A stretch of 64,000 bases of DNA, from NCBI GenBank assembly GCA_963713815.1, contig CAVQNH010000018.1, positions 1-64,000 of the forward strand, written 5' to 3'. The notes under the pieces were generated by a model. The model was not told where the DNA came from, did no database searches, and saw only the letters and a list, made by a program, of their open reading frames with translations. How positions within the stretch are numbered: the stretch's first letter is position 1; the number at the start of each line of letters is the position of its first letter. This DNA comes from RYN-230 sp963713815 (lineage in GTDB: Bacteria > Actinomycetota > Actinomycetes > Streptosporangiales > Streptosporangiaceae). This document shows positions 16,387 to 25,466 of this stretch, piece after piece. A program made the translations under genes and the position numbers.

Positions 16387-17340
16387 ATCACCGTCTCGGA
16401 ACTAGGCGAATTCGGGCTCATCGCGGCGCTGGCCGCCCGTCTCCCGGCCGCCCCCGCCACGCTGGTGGGCATCGGCGACGACGCGGCCGTGCTCGCCGCC
16501 CCCGACGGGCGCGTGGTGGCCAGCACCGATCTCCTGGTCGAAGGCCGGCACTTCCGCCGCGACTGGTCGTCCCCGCGGGAGATCGGCGGCAAGGCGGCCG
16601 CCCAGAACCTGGCCGACATCGCGGCGATGGGCGCGGTGCCGACCGCTCTCCTGGTCGGCCTCGCGGCCCCCGGAGACCTGCCGGTGGCCTGGGCCGAGGA
16701 GATGGCGGCCGGCCTGGCCGAGGAATGCTCCCGGGTCGGTGCCACCGTGGCCGGCGGGGACATCTCGGGCGCGCCCCTGATCATGCTGGGGGTGACCGCG
16801 CTGGGGGACCTGGCCGGCCGGGCCCCCATCACCCGCTCCGGCGCCCGGCCGGGGGACGTGGTGGCCGTGGCGGGCGTGCTCGGCCATTCCGCGGCCGGCC
16901 TGGCCCTGCTCCAGGCCGGGCTGACCGAGCCTGCCGGGTTGCTGGCCGCGCACCGCTGGCCTCATCCGGACTACGCCGCCGGGCCGGACGCCGCGCGGCT
17001 GGGGGCGACGTCGATGATCGACGTCAGCGACGGCCTCGTGCAGGACCTCGGGCACCTGGCCGGGCAGAGCGGGGTCCGCATCGACGTGGCCTCCGCCCTG
17101 CTGCCCGCGAGTAACACTTTGCGGGCCGCCGCAGATGCACTAGGTGATCAGGGCCCAGGTGATCAGGACCCGCTGGACTGGGTCCTGCGTGGCGGTGAGG
17201 ACCATGGCCTGGTCGCGACGTTCCCGCCGGGGACCGCGCTCACCGCACGCTGGTCCGTGGTGGGGCAGGTGGGTGAGGGGCAGGGGGTTTGGGTGGATTC
17301 GCGGCGCTCTGAGAGGTTGTCCGGATGGAATCATTTTTGA
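16387..17340 (+). CDS. thiL: Thiamine-monophosphate kinase
   Basis: Phosphorylates thiamine monophosphate to the diphosphate cofactor. The 317 residues show the ThiL opening TVSELGEFGLIAAL, GIGDDAAVLAAPDGR, ASTDLLVEGRHFRRDWS, AAQNLADIAAMGA, SMIDVSDGLVQDLGHLA and WVLRGGEDHGLVATFP. In relatives the protein begins M-(x)-TVSELGEFG. Here the methionine position is ATC, with GGGAGG six bases upstream. The next upstream ATG (16291) lies inside the divergent Lrp gene region and before a plausible promoter. Either AUC is the start codon or one base is wrong. Confidence 0.93.
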   Translation: MTVSELGEFGLIAALAARLPAAPATLVGIGDDAAVLAAPDGRVVASTDLLVEGRHFRRDWSSPREIGGKAAAQNLADIAAMGAVPTALLVGLAAPGDLPVAWAEEMAAGLAEECSRVGATVAGGDISGAPLIMLGVTALGDLAGRAPITRSGARPGDVVAVAGVLGHSAAGLALLQAGLTEPAGLLAAHRWPHPDYAAGPDAARLGATSMIDVSDGLVQDLGHLAGQSGVRIDVASALLPASNTLRAAADALGDQGPGDQDPLDWVLRGGEDHGLVATFPPGTALTARWSVVGQVGEGQGVWVDSRRSERLSGWNHF

Positions 17341-17487
17341 GGCCCGAACCGCCGCTGTTCCGCGTATCTGTCAAATTACAAGCATGTCACTATAGTTAGC
17401 TCGCCCTTTTCGTAGGTATAAACCCCCCAATGCGATCACCGGGCAGGAGAGCAGCGCCCCGGCACCGGGTGCCGTCCGTGACCGCCC

Positions 17488-18399
17488 GTGCGCGGGCCGG
17501 GGCGGCCCGCCTGCTGCGGGGTGCGGACGGCGCGGCGCCGGGCGCCGGTGAGGCGCGGGACGCGGACGCCTCCCGGCTGGGCGGGGACGACGGGCTGCGG
17601 GGTGCGGACGGCGAGTTCCCGGGTCCGGGCGGCGGGGCCCCGGGCGCGCGCCAGGCGGCCTGGGATCCCGCACGGGCCGGCCGCACAGGAGCAGGCCGGA
17701 CGGGAGCCGCCCGAGAGGGCCCGGCCGAGGGCCAAGCGGGTCAGCCCGGCGTTGCGCAGGCTCGTGATGACCCCGACCTTCGCCGCTGGCCTGGGCGTGG
17801 TCGTGGCCGCGTTCCTGGCCGCCAACATGTCCCGGACCGTGCTGCACTTCAGCGCCCCCATCCCGGGAAACCAGTGCACGTCCGGGGACTGCCACGCCCA
17901 GCAGCCGCACGGCGGCACGCTGGCCTCGGCCCGGCCCGGCGTCCACATCACGCCCAGCGCCCCCTCCGCGTCCGGCCCGGCCACCGGGCTCCAGCCCGGG
18001 AGCACCCCATCCGTGGCCGGGGGCAGTGGCGCGCCGCAGCCCAGTGCGGGCAGCCAGCCGGTCAGCATCACGTACCAGCAGGTCGAGCACTGGCCCGGCG
18101 GCTTCGCCGACCAGATCACGATCAGCGGGCTCGGCGGGACGGGAGCCCGCAGCTGGAGCCTGGCCTTCGGCTACCCGGGCTCCCGGATCGCCGGCGTCCA
18201 GGGCGCGGGCGCGCGCTGGGAGCCGGGCAGCCCCGGGGCGGGGGTGGCCCGGGGGGTCGCCTGGCCCCGCTGGGGGCAGGCGCGGGACTCCGCGGACCCG
18301 GTGCGGCTCGTGGTCATCGTGAACGGCCAGCCGGGCGCGCCGTCCGGCTGCACGCTGGACGGCGCCCCCTGCAGCTTCGCCCACCCCGCGACCCCCTAG
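17488..18399 (+). CDS. Membrane-anchored or secreted protein with CBM2-like domain; N-terminus uncertain
   Basis: A helix anchor (MTPTFAAGLGVVVAAFLAAN) at about residues 93-115 is followed by a Pro/Ser linker and a domain resembling family 2 carbohydrate-binding modules (SITYQQVEHWPGGFADQITI, then GARSWSLAFGYPGSRI and the end VNGQPGAPSGCTLDG). The part before the anchor is Arg-rich in this frame. An ATG at 17430 in another frame opens a segment with stronger third-position G/C up to about 17660, so a single extra base near 17655-17680 may join the two. A TATAAA seven bases before that ATG would suit leaderless initiation. Substrate and role are unknown. Confidence 0.6.
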   Translation: MRGPGRPACCGVRTARRRAPVRRGTRTPPGWAGTTGCGVRTASSRVRAAGPRARARRPGIPHGPAAQEQAGREPPERARPRAKRVSPALRRLVMTPTFAAGLGVVVAAFLAANMSRTVLHFSAPIPGNQCTSGDCHAQQPHGGTLASARPGVHITPSAPSASGPATGLQPGSTPSVAGGSGAPQPSAGSQPVSITYQQVEHWPGGFADQITISGLGGTGARSWSLAFGYPGSRIAGVQGAGARWEPGSPGAGVARGVAWPRWGQARDSADPVRLVVIVNGQPGAPSGCTLDGAPCSFAHPATP

Positions 18400-18411
18400 A
18401 CCCCGGCCCCG

Positions 18412-18432
18412 AGTGGTCCGGAGACCACTTTT
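18412..18432 (+). terminator. Intrinsic terminator after the CBM2-like gene
   Basis: The perfect 7-bp stem AGTGGTC/GACCACT with a 4-nt loop (CGGA) runs into TTTT, 12 bp after the stop codon. This is a compact rho-independent terminator. A second structure follows at once: arms TTCCTACGG (18431-18439) and CCGTAGGAA (18484-18492). Confidence 0.75.
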
Positions 18433-18540
18433 CCTACGGGACGTGCGCGATGGCGGGTGAAATGCCCGACTTCCCCGCACGCTCCGTAGGAAGAGTCGCC
18501 GTGGGCGACCAGTTGGGGGCGGGCGACAGCGGGTCAGCGC

Positions 18541-18726
18541 TTAGCGGGTGACTTTGCCGGCCTTGATGCAGGACGTGCAGACGCGGACGCGCCGGCGGGT
18601 CCCTCCCTGCATGGCCCGGACGATCTGGATGTTCGGGTTCCAGCGGCGCGGGGTGCGGCGGTGGGAGTGGGAGACGTTGTTTCCGAATCCCGGCCCCTTG
18701 CCGCAGATCTCGCAGACAGCAGACAC
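18541..18726 (-). CDS. rpmB: 50S ribosomal protein L28
   Basis: 61 residues, the normal length. It shows the CEICGKGPGFGNNVSHSHRR opening and a second cysteine pair region (VRVCTSCIKAGKV), so it is the zinc-type C+ form. It is divergent from recG, as in Streptomyces. Confidence 0.97.
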   Translation of the reverse strand: MSAVCEICGKGPGFGNNVSHSHRRTPRRWNPNIQIVRAMQGGTRRRVRVCTSCIKAGKVTR

Positions 18727-18930
18727 GGGATGCTCCCTTGCAGAACTCGGATGATGGCCGATGTGCCCGGGCTCAGGCTCTCGGGCGGAAATGCTCCGCC
18801 GCCGCCGTGCCCTGGGGCAGCGCTCAGGATAACCGACCAGCGGCCCTGAACGCGAATCAGCGCTGGTGCTGAGGTCTGGCCCGCGTGGCCCGGGCGTTCC
18901 CGTCGCACCCGCAGCCTATCCTGTGAGGCC

Positions 18931-21207
18931 ATGGCGAGGCTTGATGACGCGCTCGACCGGGAGTTCGACCCGAAGACGGCCAAAGTCCTGGCCCGCGCGC
19001 TGGACGTGCACACGGTGGGCGAGCTGCTGCGGTACTACCCGCGCCGCTACGAGCAGCGTGGTGAGCTGACCGACCTGGCCTCGCTGCGCGACGGCGAGCA
19101 CGTCACGGTGCTGGCCCAGATCTCCGCCGTCACCAGCCGGAGGATGAAGAACCGGCGCGGGAAGCTCACCGAGGTGACCGTCACCGATGGCCGCGGGACG
19201 CTGACTCTGGCGTTCTTCGGGCAGCCGTGGCGGGAGAAGGAGATGAAGCCCGGGCTGCACGGCCTGTTCGCCGGCCAGGTGTCCTCCTACGGGCGCAAGC
19301 GCCAGCTCATCCACCCCGACTGCGAGCTGCTGGGCACTTCGGACCCGGGCACCGAGATGGCCGAAGAGCACGCGGCCCAGATCATCCCGGTGTACCCGGC
19401 CACCCGGGAGATGGCGTCCTGGAAGATCGCCAAGGCGATCGGGACCGTGCTGGACACGCTCGATATCGCCGACGACCCGCTGCCCGCCGAGGTGCGCACC
19501 CGCTACGGGCTGCAGAGCCAGGTGGCTGCCTGGCACGGCATCCACCGCCCGGTGGAGTACGCCGAGATCGAGCCGGCCAGGCTCCGGCTGAAGTGGGACG
19601 AGGCGTTCGTGCTCCAGTCCGTGCTGGCCCAGCGGCGGCGGGCCGAGGACGCGCTGCCGGCCACGCCGCGGATCCCGCGGCGGGGCGGGCTGCTCGAGGC
19701 GTTCGACGCCCGGCTGCCGTTCTCGCTGACCCAGGGCCAGCGCGACGCGGGCGAGGAGATCACCCTGGCGCTGTGCCGGGAGCATCCGATGCACACCCTG
19801 CTGCAGGGTGAAGTGGGCTCCGGCAAGACCCTCGTCGCCGTCCGGGCGATGCTCCAGGTCATCGACGACGGCGGGCAGGCGGCCCTGCTCGCACCCACCG
19901 AGGTCCTGGCCCAGCAGCACTACCGCTCCATAACGGAGCTGCTCGGCCCGCTCGGCCGGGCCGGCGAACTCGACGCCGCGGACCATGCCACCCGCGTGGC
20001 CCTGCTGACCGGGTCGCAGGGAGCCAAGGCCCGCCGGGCAGCGCTGGACGAGGTGGCCTCGGGGGCGGCCGGGATCGTGATCGGCACGCACACCCTCCTG
20101 TATCACCGGGTACGGCTCGACGATCAGGTCGTTTTTGCTGATCTGGGCCTGGCCGTGATCGATGAGCAGCACCGGTTCGGCGTCGAGCAGCGCGACGCCC
20201 TGCGCGCGAAGGCCCGGGACGCCCGCCCGCACGTGCTGGTCATGACGGCCACCCCGATCCCGCGCACGGTGGCCATGACGGTCTACGGCGACCTGGACGT
20301 GTGCACGCTGAGCGAGCTGCAGGCCGGCCGGGCCCCCATCACCACGCACGTGGTGCCCGCCGCCGACAAGCCCCACTACCTGGCCCGGACCTGGGAACGG
20401 CTGCGCGAGGAGGTGGCTGGCGGCGGGCAGGCCTACGTGGTCTGCCCGCGGATCGGCGCTGAGGAAGGCGCCGGCGGCGCGGACGGGAGCGGCCCGGACG
20501 GCGGCGGACCGGATGGGGACGCGGGGGCGGGCGAGGCCGGCCGCGACGACGACACCGACGGCGGCTACGAGGCGCCCGAGGAGGACGCCGGACGTCCGCT
20601 GCGCGCGGTCCTGGACGTGGCGGCCGAGCTGGCCGAGGGACCGCTGGCCGGGCTGCGGATGCGCATCCTGCACGGGCGGATGCCCGCCGACGACAAGGAC
20701 GCGGTGATGCGCGGCTTCGCCGATGGGTCGGTGGACGTGCTGGTGGCGACCACGGTCGTGGAGGTCGGCGTGGACGTCCCGAACGCGACGATCATGGTGA
20801 TCATGGATGCGGACCGGTTCGGCGTGTCGCAGCTGCACCAGTTGCGCGGCCGGGTCGGCCGGGGCGGCAAGCCCGGGCTGTGCCTGCTGGTCACGGACTC
20901 GCCACCGGGCAGCCCGGCGCGTGAACGGCTGGACGCGGTCGCCGCCACGGTGGACGGGTTCGCACTGTCCCGGCTCGACCTCGAGCAGCGCCGCGAGGGG
21001 AACGTGCTGGGCGCCGCGCAGGCGGGCCGCAAGTCCGGGCTGAAGATGCTGACCCTGCTGCGCGACGAGGAGCTGATCGTGCAGGCCCGGACGGAGGCGC
21101 AGGCAGTGGTGGACGCCGACCCCCGGCTGGCCGGCCACCCCGCGCTGGTCAGCGCGATCCGGGTGCTGCTGGACGAGGAACAGGCCGAGTTCCTGGAGAA
21201 GGCGTGA
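18931..21207 (+). CDS. recG: ATP-dependent DNA helicase RecG
   Basis: A fork-remodelling helicase for DNA repair and recombination. The 758 residues contain the wedge/OB domain (about 60-200), Walker A GEVGSGKT near residue 293, the DEQH box in AVIDEQHRFGVEQR near 410, and the RecG signature HQLRGRVGRGGKPGLCLL. An insertion of about 40 acidic Gly/Asp/Glu-rich residues (about 515-555) lies in helicase domain 2 before the conserved DVAAEL helix; it is low complexity and probably disordered. rsmD follows immediately. Confidence 0.96.
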   Translation: MARLDDALDREFDPKTAKVLARALDVHTVGELLRYYPRRYEQRGELTDLASLRDGEHVTVLAQISAVTSRRMKNRRGKLTEVTVTDGRGTLTLAFFGQPWREKEMKPGLHGLFAGQVSSYGRKRQLIHPDCELLGTSDPGTEMAEEHAAQIIPVYPATREMASWKIAKAIGTVLDTLDIADDPLPAEVRTRYGLQSQVAAWHGIHRPVEYAEIEPARLRLKWDEAFVLQSVLAQRRRAEDALPATPRIPRRGGLLEAFDARLPFSLTQGQRDAGEEITLALCREHPMHTLLQGEVGSGKTLVAVRAMLQVIDDGGQAALLAPTEVLAQQHYRSITELLGPLGRAGELDAADHATRVALLTGSQGAKARRAALDEVASGAAGIVIGTHTLLYHRVRLDDQVVFADLGLAVIDEQHRFGVEQRDALRAKARDARPHVLVMTATPIPRTVAMTVYGDLDVCTLSELQAGRAPITTHVVPAADKPHYLARTWERLREEVAGGGQAYVVCPRIGAEEGAGGADGSGPDGGGPDGDAGAGEAGRDDDTDGGYEAPEEDAGRPLRAVLDVAAELAEGPLAGLRMRILHGRMPADDKDAVMRGFADGSVDVLVATTVVEVGVDVPNATIMVIMDADRFGVSQLHQLRGRVGRGGKPGLCLLVTDSPPGSPARERLDAVAATVDGFALSRLDLEQRREGNVLGAAQAGRKSGLKMLTLLRDEELIVQARTEAQAVVDADPRLAGHPALVSAIRVLLDEEQAEFLEKA

Positions 21208-21302
21208 CCGGGCCGCGCCGCGTGAACCGGGCGCGCCGCGGTGGACCGCGCGGACCGGGCGCGCCGGGCCGGCCGGGCGGGCTGCCCGGCGAAGACACCG
21301 CG

Positions 21303-21893
21303 GTGACCAGGGTCATCGCCGGCGCGGCGCGGGGCCGCCGGCTGGCCGTCCCGGCGGGCCTGCTGACCCGGCCCACCAGTGACCGGGCCCGCGAAGGGCT
21401 GTTCGGCACGCTCGTGGCGCTGCACGGGCCGCTGGACGGGGCGTGCGTGCTGGACCTGTACGCGGGGTCGGGCGCGGTGGGCCTGGAGGCGCTGTCGCGC
21501 GGTGCGCGGCGGGCGCTGTTCGTGGAGGCGGACGCGCGGGCCGCCCGGGTGATCCGGGGCAACATCGACACGCTCGGCCTGAGCGGGGCGGAGCTGGTCA
21601 CTGACCGGGTGGACCGGCTGCTCGGCCGCGGGCCGGCCGGGCCGGACCGCTACGACGTGGCCGTGGCCGACCCGCCGTACGCGGTGACCGGCGACGAGGT
21701 GACCGGGATGCTGGCCGCGCTGGCCGGCGGCGGCTGGCTGGCCCCGGGGGCGGTCGTCGCGGTGGAGCGGGCCACGCGCTCGGGCCCGGTCGGCTGGCCG
21801 CCGGGATACGCAGCGGACCGGTCGAGGCGCTACGGCGATACGACGTTCTGGTACGGTCTCGCCGCAGGCGCCCAGTTGGCGGAAGAACCGTGA
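21303..21893 (+). CDS. rsmD: 16S rRNA (guanine(966)-N2)-methyltransferase
   Basis: A SAM-dependent rRNA methyltransferase of 196 residues from the GTG chosen. Motifs are TRVIAGAARGRRLAVP, RPTSDRAREGLF, LDLYAGSGAVGLEALSRGA and the catalytic DPPY. An earlier GTG at 21204 overlaps the recG stop and would add 33 Arg/Gly/Pro-rich residues. The homology begins at TRVIAG, so I prefer the later start, though coupled initiation at the overlap is possible. Confidence 0.92.
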   Translation: MTRVIAGAARGRRLAVPAGLLTRPTSDRAREGLFGTLVALHGPLDGACVLDLYAGSGAVGLEALSRGARRALFVEADARAARVIRGNIDTLGLSGAELVTDRVDRLLGRGPAGPDRYDVAVADPPYAVTGDEVTGMLAALAGGGWLAPGAVVAVERATRSGPVGWPPGYAADRSRRYGDTTFWYGLAAGAQLAEEP

Positions 21894-21931
21894 TGGGCAG
21901 CGCAGATGTTGTGATGGAAGGGCGTGACCGC

Positions 21932-22438
21932 GTGCGGCGTGTCGTCTGTCCTGGCTCGTTTGATCCAGTGACCAACGGCCATCTCGACATCATCAGCCGG
22001 GCGGCACTGCTGCACGACGAGGTGATCGTCGTGGTCGGCGCCAACCAGGCCAAACATGGCCTGTTCACGGTCGAGGAACGGGTCGAGATGCTCCGCGAGG
22101 TGACCTCCGGGCTGAAGAACGTCGAGGTTGGCACGTTCCGGGGGCTGCTCGTCCAGTACTGCCAGGACAACGGGATCTCAGCCATCGTGAAGGGCCTGCG
22201 GGCGGTCAGCGACTTCGAGTACGAGATGGAGATGGCCCAGATGAACTACCGTCTCGCGGAGATCGAGACGCTGTTCATCGCGGCCAACCCGGTATACAGC
22301 TTCTTGCGGTCCAGCCTGGTCAAGGAGATCTGCCGGTACGGCGGTGACGTCAGGTCCCTGGTCCCGGAGCTGGTGTTCGAACGCCTGCAGGAGCGGCTCG
22401 GTTCTCCCCGGCCGCAGGGCCCGGCCGCAGCGCGCTGA
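21932..22438 (+). CDS. coaD: Phosphopantetheine adenylyltransferase
   Basis: Makes dephospho-CoA from ATP and 4'-phosphopantetheine. The 168 residues include the nucleotidyltransferase motif CPGSFDPVTNGHLDII (the T/HxGH site), IVKGLRAVSDFEYE and SSSLVKEI-type SSLVKEICRYGGDV. The start is the GTG giving MRRVVCPGSFDP, as in relatives. Two earlier in-frame starts exist. Confidence 0.96.
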   Translation: MRRVVCPGSFDPVTNGHLDIISRAALLHDEVIVVVGANQAKHGLFTVEERVEMLREVTSGLKNVEVGTFRGLLVQYCQDNGISAIVKGLRAVSDFEYEMEMAQMNYRLAEIETLFIAANPVYSFLRSSLVKEICRYGGDVRSLVPELVFERLQERLGSPRPQGPAAAR

Positions 22439-22564
22439 CCGCAGGGCCCTGACCACGGGGCGCTGGCCACGCGGCCTGAGCGGGGCCGGTCATGCCTTAA
22501 GTTGGGAATCGGCTGGCTGCCAGGTAGGCTGATCAGCCCAACCTCGCCGGACACCGTACTTGCT

Positions 22565-23218
22565 ATGCCACATCCACGAAAAAACCCGTCAGCGCGACTC
22601 GATCCGCGCAAGCCCCTGGTCTTCAGCACCCTCGACCTCGGCCGCAGCCCCGGATCGGAGTACTCGCAGCAGCGCACTGTCCCGGCTCCCGCGTACGTGG
22701 AGGCCGGGCTGGCCGGCGTGGCCGAGGGCAGCGACGTGGAGCTCGACGTCCGGATGGAAGCGGTGTCCGAGGGAGTGCTCGTCACGGCCACGGCCCGGGC
22801 CCAGGTCACCGGGGAGTGCGCCCGGTGCCTGGAACCGGTCAGCCAGCCGGTGGAAGTCCGGGCCCAGGAATTGTTCGCCTATTCCGCGGACGACGGCCAG
22901 GCGGACGCTGAAGGGTACTCTCTCCTGGGGGACCTGCTCGATTTCGAGCCGGTCCTGCACGACGCGCTCGTACTCGCGCTGCCCCTGGCGCCGCTCTGCC
23001 AGGAGGACTGCCCGGGGTTGTGCGTTGAGTGCGGTGTTCCGCTCGCCCAGGCCGGGCCCGACCACGGGCACGGCCCGGCCATCGATCCGCGGTGGGCCGG
23101 CCTGCAGCAGGCTGCCTCACGGCTAGGTGGTTCGGGAGCTGGCGGATCCGGGCCAGATGAAACGCACATGAACGGGAACGGCCGCCGGAAACCCTCCGCG
23201 GGCGAACCGGACGACTGA
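22565..23218 (+). CDS. DUF177 / YceD family protein upstream of rpmF
   Basis: 217 residues. It has the DUF177 core: strands around PLVFSTLDLGRSPGS and VTGECARCLEPVSQPV, then two further cysteines in CQEDCPGLCVECGVPLAQAG. The family is nearly always found directly before rpmF and is linked to 23S rRNA or large-subunit assembly. Here it is 25 bp before rpmF. The C-terminus is Gly/Ser rich. Confidence 0.93.
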   Translation: MPHPRKNPSARLDPRKPLVFSTLDLGRSPGSEYSQQRTVPAPAYVEAGLAGVAEGSDVELDVRMEAVSEGVLVTATARAQVTGECARCLEPVSQPVEVRAQELFAYSADDGQADAEGYSLLGDLLDFEPVLHDALVLALPLAPLCQEDCPGLCVECGVPLAQAGPDHGHGPAIDPRWAGLQQAASRLGGSGAGGSGPDETHMNGNGRRKPSAGEPDD

Positions 23219-23243
23219 GCTCAGAACCGTAAGGAGAGTTAAC

Positions 23244-23420
23244 GTGGCTGTTCCCAAGCGGCGGATGTCACGCAGCAACACGAGGTCCCGCCGGTCGCAG
23301 TGGAAGACGTCCGCGCCGGCCCTGGTGAGCTGCCCGCAGTGCCGGAGCCCCAAGCTCCCGCACACCGCCTGCCCGACGTGCGGAACCTACAACCGTCGTC
23401 AGGTGATCACTCCAACCTGA
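23244..23420 (+). CDS. rpmF: 50S ribosomal protein L32
   Basis: 58 residues starting from a GTG preceded by AAGGAGAG. It begins AVPKRRMSRSNTRSRRSQWK and has the zinc pair CPQC and CPTC. It lies between DUF177 and rnc, the standard order. Confidence 0.97.
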   Translation: MAVPKRRMSRSNTRSRRSQWKTSAPALVSCPQCRSPKLPHTACPTCGTYNRRQVITPT

Positions 23421-23439
23421 TGCGCTGAAAGGGCACGGC

Positions 23440-24477
23440 GTGAGAGGCGGGTCAAACGGCGGCGTGGCAGGCGAACCGGACGGTTCGGAGCTGCTGCGGG
23501 CCATAGACACCGGGCTGAGCCCGGCGTTGCTTGAGCGCGCTCTCACGCACCGGTCCTACGCGTACGAGAACGGCGGCCTGCCGACCAACGAGCGCCTCGA
23601 GTTCCTGGGGGACGCCGTCCTCGGCCTGATCGTGACGGACACCCTGTTCCGCAAGTATCCCGATCTGCCCGAAGGCCAGCTGGCCAAGCTGCGGGCGGCC
23701 GTGGTCCAGATGCGGGCGCTCGCCGACGTGGCCCGCTCCCTCCGGCTCGGCTCCTACGTGCGGCTCGGCCGGGGCGAAGAGGGCACCGGCGGTCGCGACA
23801 AGTCCTCGATCCTGGCCGACACGCTCGAGGCCCTGATCGGCGCGGTGTACTTCGAGTGCGGCCTGCCGGCCGCGAACCGCCTGGTGCACCGGCTCTTCGA
23901 CCCGGTCATCGACCGTTCCGCGGGACTCGGCGCCGGGCTGGACTGGAAGACCTCGCTCCAGGAACTCACCGCCTCCGGCTTCCTGGGGGTCCCCGAGTAT
24001 CACGTCGAGGAGAGCGGCCCGGACCACCAGAAGTTTTTCCGCGCGTCGGTCCGGGTGGCAGGCCGGACGTACGGGTCCGGGTCAGGGCGATCGAAGAAGG
24101 AAGCTGAGCAGCAGGCGGCCGAGGCGGCCTGGAAAGAGATCAGCGGCGCAGCCGGCAGCGCTGCCGACGCCGGCCCTGGGAGCACGACCGCCGGGAACGG
24201 TACGGCCGTGAACGGTGTGGTGGCTGGCGGCGCGGCGGAGAGCGGCAGTCCGGCGGCCAGCGGTGGCCTGAGCCCGCTGGCGAACGGCGCTCATCCGGCA
24301 TCCGGCGACGCGGGGACCGCTGGCCAGGCACCGGGAAACGACACGGGGTCCGCTGCCCAGGCACCCGGGAACGAGGCGGCCGGTCCCGGAGCGGGTGCTG
24401 CGCCCGCTCCCCGAGTCCTCCCGGCTTCCCCCGTCCCGCCCGCGGCTGAGGGCGGCGCCGACCCAGCCGGCGACTGA
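23440..24477 (+). CDS. rnc: Ribonuclease III with long disordered C-terminal tail
   Basis: A double-strand RNase for rRNA and mRNA processing. The signature NERLEFLGDAVLGL is near residues 50-62. The second catalytic acidic residues are in DTLEALIGAVYFE, and the dsRNA-binding domain (DWKTSLQELTA to AAEAAWKEI) ends near residue 240. About 105 further residues are Gly/Ala/Asn/Ser-rich repeats, making the protein 345 residues against a usual 220-280. The GTG start follows GAAAGGG. mutM begins 4 bp after the stop. Confidence 0.95.
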   Translation: MRGGSNGGVAGEPDGSELLRAIDTGLSPALLERALTHRSYAYENGGLPTNERLEFLGDAVLGLIVTDTLFRKYPDLPEGQLAKLRAAVVQMRALADVARSLRLGSYVRLGRGEEGTGGRDKSSILADTLEALIGAVYFECGLPAANRLVHRLFDPVIDRSAGLGAGLDWKTSLQELTASGFLGVPEYHVEESGPDHQKFFRASVRVAGRTYGSGSGRSKKEAEQQAAEAAWKEISGAAGSAADAGPGSTTAGNGTAVNGVVAGGAAESGSPAASGGLSPLANGAHPASGDAGTAGQAPGNDTGSAAQAPGNEAAGPGAGAAPAPRVLPASPVPPAAEGGADPAGD

Positions 24478-24480
24478 CCG

Positions 24481-25359
24481 GTGCCGGAACTCCCCGAGGT
24501 CGAAACCGTCCGCAGCGGCCTCGACCAGCATGTGGTCGGGCGGACCATCGACACGGTCGAGGTGCTGCACCCCCGGGCCGTGCGGCGCCATCTGGCCGGC
24601 CCGGCCGACTTCGAGGCGGTGCTGCGCGGCCGGACGTTCACCGGAGCGCGCCGGCGGGGCAAGTACCTGTGGCTGCCGGTCGGCGAGGATGCCCTCCTCG
24701 CCCATCTGGGCATGAGCGGGCAGCTGCTGGTCGGCGATCCGGGCCGTCCCGTGTCCGGGCACGTCCGGGCCCGCTTCACGTTCACCGACCAGGGGCCCGA
24801 CCTGCGTTTCACCGACCAGCGGACATTCGGTCACCTGGTCTGGGCCGGCGGCGGCGCGGAACTGCCCTCGCTGATCGCGCACATCGCTCCCGACCCGTTC
24901 GAGCCTGCCTTCGACGACGGCGTGTTCATCGCCCGGCTGCGGGCCCGCCGCACCGGCCTCAAGCGGGCGCTGCTTGACCAGTCCCTGGTCAGCGGGATCG
25001 GCAACATCTACGCCGACGAGGCCCTGTGGCGGGCCCGGCTGCACTGGGCCCGGGCCACCGACACGCTGACCCGGGCCGAGGCGGCCCGGGTCCTTACGGC
25101 GGTCCGCGACGTCCTGGCCGACGCGCTGCGGGCCGGCGGCACGTCGTTCGACAGCCTCTACGTGAACATCAACGGGGAAAGCGGCTACTTTTCGCGGTCA
25201 CTGTGCGTATACGGACGGGAGGATGAGCCCTGCCCGAGGTGCGGTACACCTATCCGCCGGGATCCGTTCATGAATCGATCCGCCTATAGCTGCCCGGGAT
25301 GCCAGCCGCGACCCCGCTCTCGGCGGTATCATCGTGACCTGCACGATCGCTCAACTTGA
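24481..25359 (+). CDS. mutM: Formamidopyrimidine-DNA glycosylase (Fpg)
   Basis: Removes 8-oxoguanine and other oxidised purines. The catalytic N-terminal Pro-Glu is present (PELPEVETVRSGL after the start Met), with the H2TH region LLDQSLVSGIGNIYADEALW and a C-terminal zinc finger (CPRCGTPIRRD and CPGC). 292 residues is normal. Translation begins at GTG and it follows rnc closely. Confidence 0.96.
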   Translation: MPELPEVETVRSGLDQHVVGRTIDTVEVLHPRAVRRHLAGPADFEAVLRGRTFTGARRRGKYLWLPVGEDALLAHLGMSGQLLVGDPGRPVSGHVRARFTFTDQGPDLRFTDQRTFGHLVWAGGGAELPSLIAHIAPDPFEPAFDDGVFIARLRARRTGLKRALLDQSLVSGIGNIYADEALWRARLHWARATDTLTRAEAARVLTAVRDVLADALRAGGTSFDSLYVNINGESGYFSRSLCVYGREDEPCPRCGTPIRRDPFMNRSAYSCPGCQPRPRSRRYHRDLHDRST

Positions 25360-25466
25360 CCGGATACTCGCGGGGTGGGACCCTTGAGGTGTCACCCGCG
25401 CGCGCACTCTCGCGATTCTTCGCGTGTGCGCCCACTCTGGTCACTCAGTGTGGAGGACCCATTACA

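Noticed and set aside
18916..21138. 740-codon minus-strand frame opposite recG
   Set aside because: Shadow frame; recG on the plus strand is complete and conserved.
21204..21302. GTG at 21204 overlapping recG as the rsmD start
   Set aside because: It would add 33 Arg/Gly/Pro-rich residues before the conserved TRVIAG start, though coupled initiation remains possible.
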